From: Streptomyces venezuelae
Lineage (GTDB): Bacteria; Actinomycetota; Actinomycetes; Streptomycetales; Streptomycetaceae
Assembly (NCBI RefSeq): GCF_008642335.1
Contig: NZ_CP029191.1
Span: forward strand, 2,294,001-2,358,000
Direction: 5' to 3'
DNA length: 64,000 bases
Positions 60,342-64,000 of this stretch are shown here, one piece after another. A program made the translations under genes and the position numbers. Position 1 is the first letter of the stretch; every line of letters starts with the position of its first letter. Below the pieces are notes generated by a model, which saw only the letters and a program-made list of their open reading frames with translations, was not told the DNA's origin and did not search any database.

Positions 60342-62411
60342 TCACGCCACGCGTACCACCGTCGCGCCGTCTCCCCGTGGCCGCTCCGACTCCGAGCCGC
60401 ACAGTTCCGAGCTGAGCTCCTCGACCAGTCGGCCGAGGTCCGTGGGGCGGTCGGGGTGCCACCAGTCGCCGAGCAGCTCCGAGAGGGACTCCTCGCGCGC
60501 CTTGGCCAGCGTGGCCGCGACCTCGTGGCCCTGCGGGGTGAGCACCATCTCCAGGCCGCGTCGGCGCGCGAGGCGCCGTTCCTCGACCTGGCGGGCGGCC
60601 GCGGTGATGACGGTCAGCGGCACCGTGGTCCGCTGGGCCAGGACGCCCGGTTCGACGGAGCCGTGGCGGGCGATGCGCAGGAGCAGCCAGCTCGACGCGG
60701 GCAGCAGGTCGTGGCCGGCCCGCGCCGTGATCTTCTCGTAGATCGCGCGCCGGCCCTCGCGCGTCCCCAGCACCGAAAGGGCCCGCGCGCACTCGTCGTA
60801 CGACGAACGTTCCACCGGATTGCTGGCCAGCGTCTGCGTCGGGTCGGGCGCCGTGACCGAGGCGCGCAGCTTGTCCTCGCGCAGGAACCAGGCGAGGACG
60901 AAGGCGGCGAAGGCGACCGGCGCCGCGTAGAGGAAGACGTCCGTGATCGACGAGGCGTAGGCGTGCAGGGCGCCGGGGCGCAGGTCTGCCGGGAGGCGTG
61001 CGATGCCGCGCGGGTCCGCCTTGAGGGTGCTCACGCTCAGCCCCTGCGGCAGTTGCTGCCCGGCGAGCGCGTCGGTCAGCTTGTCGCCGAGCCGGTTCGT
61101 GAAGATCGTGCCGAAGATCGCGACACCGAAGGACGCGCCGATGGAGCGGAAGAACGTCGCGCCGGACGTGGCGACGCCCAGGTCCTCGTAGCTGACGGCG
61201 TTCTGCACGATGAGGACGAGGACCTGCATGACGAGGCCGAGTCCCAGGCCGAAGACGAAGAAGAAGGCGCTCATCTCGGCGGTACCGCTGTTCTCGTCCA
61301 GCTGGTGGAGGAGGACCAGGCCGATCGTGGTGACGGCCGTGCCCGCGATCGGGAAGACCTTCCAGCGGCCCGTACGGCTGACGATCTGCCCGGACGCGGT
61401 GGTGGAAAGCAGCATGCCCGCCACCATCGGCAGCATGTGGACGCCCGACATCGTGGGCGTGACTCCCTGCACGACCTGGAGGAAGGTCGGCAGATACGTC
61501 ATCGCCCCGAACATCGCGAAGCCCACGATGAAGCTGATCACCGCGGACAGCGTGAAGGTGCGGATCCGGAAGAGTTTGAGCGGCAGGACCGGTTCCGCGG
61601 CCCTGCGCTCCACCGCCACGAACACCGCGGCCAGCACCACGCCGAGCACCGCGAGCCCGATGATCTGCGCCGACCCCCATGCCCACGTGGTGCCGCCGAG
61701 CGACGCGACGAGGACGAGGCAGGTGGCCACGGAGGCGATGAGGAACGTGCCCAGGTAGTCGATGGTGTGCCGGGTGCCGCGCACCGGGATGTGCAGGGTC
61801 GTGGCGATGACGACGAGCGCGATGACGCCGATGGGCAGGTTGATGTAGAAGACCCAGCGCCAGCTGAGGTGCTCCGTGAAGAGTCCGCCGAGCAGCGGTC
61901 CCAGGACGCTGGTCGCGCCGAAGACCGCGCCGAACAGGCCCTGGTACTTGCCGCGTTCGCGCGGCGAGACGAGGTCGCCGACGATCGCCATCGACAGCAC
62001 CATCAGACCGCCGCCGCCGAGTCCCTGCAGTGCGCGGAAGCCGATGAGCTGCGGCATGTTCTGCGCCATGCCGCACAGCGCCGAGCCGACCAGGAAGATC
62101 GCGATCGCGGTCTGGAACAGCTTCTTGCGGCCGTACTGGTCGCCGAGCTTGCCCCACAGCGGCGTCGCGGCCGTCGCGGCCAGCATGTACGCGGTGACGA
62201 CCCACGACAAATGGTCCATGCCGCCGAGGTCACTGACGATCGTCGGCAGCGCGGTGGAGACGATCGTCTGGTCGAGCGCCGCGAGCAGCATGCCGAGGAG
62301 CAGCGCGCCGATGGAGATCAGTACGCCTCCGGGCGGATGCCCGTTGCCTGTGTGTACGGGGACAGGGCCGGGTCCCTCCCCGGTGGGGCGGGCGCTGACG
62401 TCCTGCGACAT
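60342..62411 (-). CDS. DHA2-type MFS exporter fused to a MarR-like winged helix
   Basis: This 689-residue protein has a 14-helix EmrB/QacA exporter (about 25-525), with LDQTIVSTALPTIVSDL in helix 1 and GKLGDQYGRKKLF between helices 2 and 3. A cytoplasmic C-terminal part (about 545-665) reads as a MarR-type winged helix: LLPASSWLLLRIARHGSVEPG, QRTTVPLTVITAAARQVEER, and GLEMVLTPQGHEVAATL. ATG 62411 has GGAGG five bases upstream. The tail might bind DNA or drug at the membrane, or only aid folding. This fusion is known in actinobacteria but rare elsewhere. Confidence 0.88.
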   Translation of the reverse strand: MSQDVSARPTGEGPGPVPVHTGNGHPPGGVLISIGALLLGMLLAALDQTIVSTALPTIVSDLGGMDHLSWVVTAYMLAATAATPLWGKLGDQYGRKKLFQTAIAIFLVGSALCGMAQNMPQLIGFRALQGLGGGGLMVLSMAIVGDLVSPRERGKYQGLFGAVFGATSVLGPLLGGLFTEHLSWRWVFYINLPIGVIALVVIATTLHIPVRGTRHTIDYLGTFLIASVATCLVLVASLGGTTWAWGSAQIIGLAVLGVVLAAVFVAVERRAAEPVLPLKLFRIRTFTLSAVISFIVGFAMFGAMTYLPTFLQVVQGVTPTMSGVHMLPMVAGMLLSTTASGQIVSRTGRWKVFPIAGTAVTTIGLVLLHQLDENSGTAEMSAFFFVFGLGLGLVMQVLVLIVQNAVSYEDLGVATSGATFFRSIGASFGVAIFGTIFTNRLGDKLTDALAGQQLPQGLSVSTLKADPRGIARLPADLRPGALHAYASSITDVFLYAAPVAFAAFVLAWFLREDKLRASVTAPDPTQTLASNPVERSSYDECARALSVLGTREGRRAIYEKITARAGHDLLPASSWLLLRIARHGSVEPGVLAQRTTVPLTVITAAARQVEERRLARRRGLEMVLTPQGHEVAATLAKAREESLSELLGDWWHPDRPTDLGRLVEELSSELCGSESERPRGDGATVVRVA

Positions 62412-62575
62412 GGACACCTCCCGAGGGGTCCGCGTTCTCTTACCATCCTGGTCCGTGTCTCCCGTTATGGCCTGTTGAAGCGAGGCTCTGCATAATCCTT
62501 GGAGCTCCGGGGGCGGGCGGGACGACGGATGGCGGACGGCGGGACGGGACGGGACGTACGAGGGGAGGGGCGGGC

Positions 62576-63523
62576 GTGGCCGGTCAAGGAGACGGGGAGC
62601 GACCCACTGAGGCCGAAGCTGCGGCCGAAGGTGGCGGGGCGGGTGACGGCGTGGAGCGGGCGAGGGCCCGGTCCGCCGCCGGTGCGGCCGCCGCGGACTT
62701 CGATCCGCTGCGCATACGGCCGTACGTTTCGCTGCCCGACCCCGCCGGGTCGTCCTCCGAACGGCCCGAGGACGACGGCGTACGTTCCTTCGCCACGGAA
62801 GGGGACGCGCCCACCGGTGCCGGTACGGAGGCGGAGGCAGGCACGGGTACGGGCACGGTTAAGGGCACGGAAGCCCGTGCCGACCTCCACGGGAACGCCG
62901 ACGCCGAACCGCACGAGAAGCGGAGCCTCCGCAAACGCCCCCTCGCCCTGCTCGCCCTCGCCGGTGCCGTCACGGCCGTGACCGCCGCCACCGTCTTCGC
63001 GGTCGGGCTGCTCTCCTCCGCCGCGGACGGGCCGACCCGGGACAGGGCGCTCCCGGACGACCTCACGTCGGCGTACGCGGACCCCACGAAGCCCGCGGTG
63101 CCCTCCGCGAACGCGCCCGCGTCGTCCTCGCGCACCCCTTCCGCCCCGCCGAGCGCCCGCTCCTCGCAGTCACCGTCGTCCACCCGCTCGTCGACGGCGC
63201 CCCCGTCCTCGTCCCCGCCCTCGTCCGGACCGCCGTCGACGGCACGGGCGTCGGGGTCGGTCGGGACGTCCGCGTCACCGCCGCGCGGGACGGCCGACGT
63301 CACGTTGCGGCAGGGAGACAAGGGAGCGCAGGTCAGGGAGTTGCAGGACAGGCTGGCGCAGCTGTACCTGTACGTGGGTGAGCGGGACGGCTCGTACACG
63401 TACGAGGTCACGGCCGCCGTACGTCGCTACCAGTGGGCCCGCGGCCTGAGGGACGACCCGCAGGGCGAGTACGGACGCGAGACGCGCCGCAGCCTGGAGT
63501 CGGAGACGACGGAACCCGGGTGA
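62576..63523 (+). CDS. Membrane-anchored peptidoglycan-binding domain protein
   Basis: The protein has 315 residues. A cytoplasmic, disordered, Ala/Gly/Glu-rich N-terminus (about 1-118) precedes one membrane segment (about 122-146, PLALLALAGAVTAVTAATVF). A long Ser/Pro/Thr linker (about 165-240) leads to a C-terminal PG_binding_1 domain with LRQGDKGAQVRELQDRLAQL and VTAAVRRYQWARGL. The linker should span part of the wall so that the domain can hold peptidoglycan. The start is GTG 62576, preceded by GGGGAGGGG. It is divergent from the MFS-MarR gene. Confidence 0.85.
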   Translation: MAGQGDGERPTEAEAAAEGGGAGDGVERARARSAAGAAAADFDPLRIRPYVSLPDPAGSSSERPEDDGVRSFATEGDAPTGAGTEAEAGTGTGTVKGTEARADLHGNADAEPHEKRSLRKRPLALLALAGAVTAVTAATVFAVGLLSSAADGPTRDRALPDDLTSAYADPTKPAVPSANAPASSSRTPSAPPSARSSQSPSSTRSSTAPPSSSPPSSGPPSTARASGSVGTSASPPRGTADVTLRQGDKGAQVRELQDRLAQLYLYVGERDGSYTYEVTAAVRRYQWARGLRDDPQGEYGRETRRSLESETTEPG

Positions 63524-63581
63524 CGGAACCCGGATGACGTAAGCCCGACCGACGGGGCGCCCGGAGCCTCCAAGCCTCGGC

Positions 63582-64000
63582 TCAGCCGAACGTGAGGCGT
63601 ATCGACCCGTCGCCCGCGTCGGCGACACCCACCGTCGTCAGGTCCTCGACGTGCACCGTGGGACCGAACCGCCCCGCACGCGGGCCCACGCCCACGACGC
63701 GCATACCGGCCGCCTGCCCCGCCCGTATCCCCGCCTCGGAGTCCTCGAAGACGATGCAGTCGGCCGGGTCGAGGCCGAGCGCCGCCGCCCCCTTGAGGAA
63801 CCCCTCGGGGTCGGGCTTGCTCGCGCCGACGCTCTCCGCGGTCACCCGGACGTCCGGCAGGGCGAGCCCGGCCGCGGCCATGCGGCCCGTGGAGAGCGGC
63901 ACGTCGGCGGAGGTCACGAGCGCGTGCGGCAGGCGCAGGTCGGTCAGCGCCGCGAGGAACGCGGGGGCTCCCGGAACGGGGACGACGCCCTCCATGTCGG
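63582..64000 (-). CDS. HAD-family sugar-phosphatase-like hydrolase, C-terminal part (partial)
   Basis: About 139 residues are visible; the frame is open to the window edge, and the N-terminal nucleophile DxDGT motif lies beyond it. HAD motif II is in ALVTSADVPLSTGRM, motif III Lys in GASKPDPEGFLKGAAALG, and motif IV in CIVFEDSEAGIRAGQAAGM. The pattern is that of the beta-phosphoglucomutase/GPP phosphatase group, which acts on small phosphorylated sugars or polyols. It ends convergently 58 bp from the peptidoglycan-binding gene. Confidence 0.85.
   Translation of the reverse strand, partial: DMEGVVPVPGAPAFLAALTDLRLPHALVTSADVPLSTGRMAAAGLALPDVRVTAESVGASKPDPEGFLKGAAALGLDPADCIVFEDSEAGIRAGQAAGMRVVGVGPRAGRFGPTVHVEDLTTVGVADAGDGSIRLTFG

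Overview
The window is chromosomal DNA from a high-GC actinomycete, almost certainly a Streptomyces. Codon third positions are nearly all G or C, GTG and TTG starts are common, neighbouring genes often overlap by ATGA, GTGA or TGATG, and several blocks are Streptomyces hallmarks: a RamCSAB-type lanthipeptide locus, an RNase H/phosphatase fusion beside Nif3, SigE-type sigma factors and DHA2-type exporters. There is no sign of a phage, integrative element or insertion sequence, and no rRNA, tRNA or CRISPR array was seen.

Layout. 1-6.2 kb holds housekeeping genes (YaaA end, KDPG aldolase, RNase H/phosphatase, zinc-ribbon coiled-coil protein, Nif3-like) and two uncharacterised genes. 6.2-9.2 kb is an SDR, zinc alcohol dehydrogenase and MaoC hydratase operon. 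9.5-11.7 kb is a truncated ABC ATPase next to a two-component system. 11.8-14.7 kb has a sigma/membrane-protein pair and an exporter. 14.8-18.2 kb is an SCP-x-like thiolase and a double acyl-CoA dehydrogenase. 18.5-25.3 kb is mixed (MFS with a beta-sandwich tail, methyltransferase, amidase, membrane protein, F420-type oxidoreductase). 25.3-28.5 kb is a glycosyltransferase, methyltransferase and alpha-toroid protein operon. 28.75 kb is a KstR-like TetR regulator. 29.7-36.6 kb is a class III lanthipeptide locus whose 41-residue precursor gene is easily missed. 36.9-39.8 kb is ferredoxin, aldehyde dehydrogenase and a metallo-beta-lactamase-fold protein. 39.9-46.0 kb is a cobalamin riboswitch and ECF uptake operon. 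46.3-48.2 kb encodes secreted hydrolases. 48.3-51.0 kb is a FadA5-like thiolase divergent from CYP125. 51.1-64 kb has membrane proteins, transporters, an O-methyltransferase, an FHA protein, a GNAT, an MFS-MarR fusion, a peptidoglycan-binding protein and the end of a HAD phosphatase.

The main theme is a scattered steroid side-chain regulon. The regulator at 28752 closely resembles mycobacterial KstR. The KstR palindrome TnnAACnnGTTnnA occurs exactly in front of the MaoC operon, the double acyl-CoA dehydrogenase, kstR itself and the metallo-beta-lactamase gene, and with one mismatch before the aldehyde dehydrogenase/ferredoxin operon, the FadA5-like gene and CYP125. A second dyad, CTGACGnnnCGTCAG or a one-mismatch form, lies beside three of these and also directly before the F420-type oxidoreductase. 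Together the genes could activate and beta-oxidise a sterol side chain: CYP125 plus ferredoxin oxidise the terminal carbon, dehydrogenases take it to the acid, and acyl-CoA dehydrogenase, MaoC hydratase, SDR and thiolases shorten it. No ring-degradation gene is in the window.

Other points of note are the octaglycine lanthipeptide precursor with two Ser-x2-Ser-x3-Cys ring motifs, a riboswitch-controlled cobalamin import operon that starts with a surface-anchored alpha-toroid protein, and several short tandem repeats that begin at or span stop codons.
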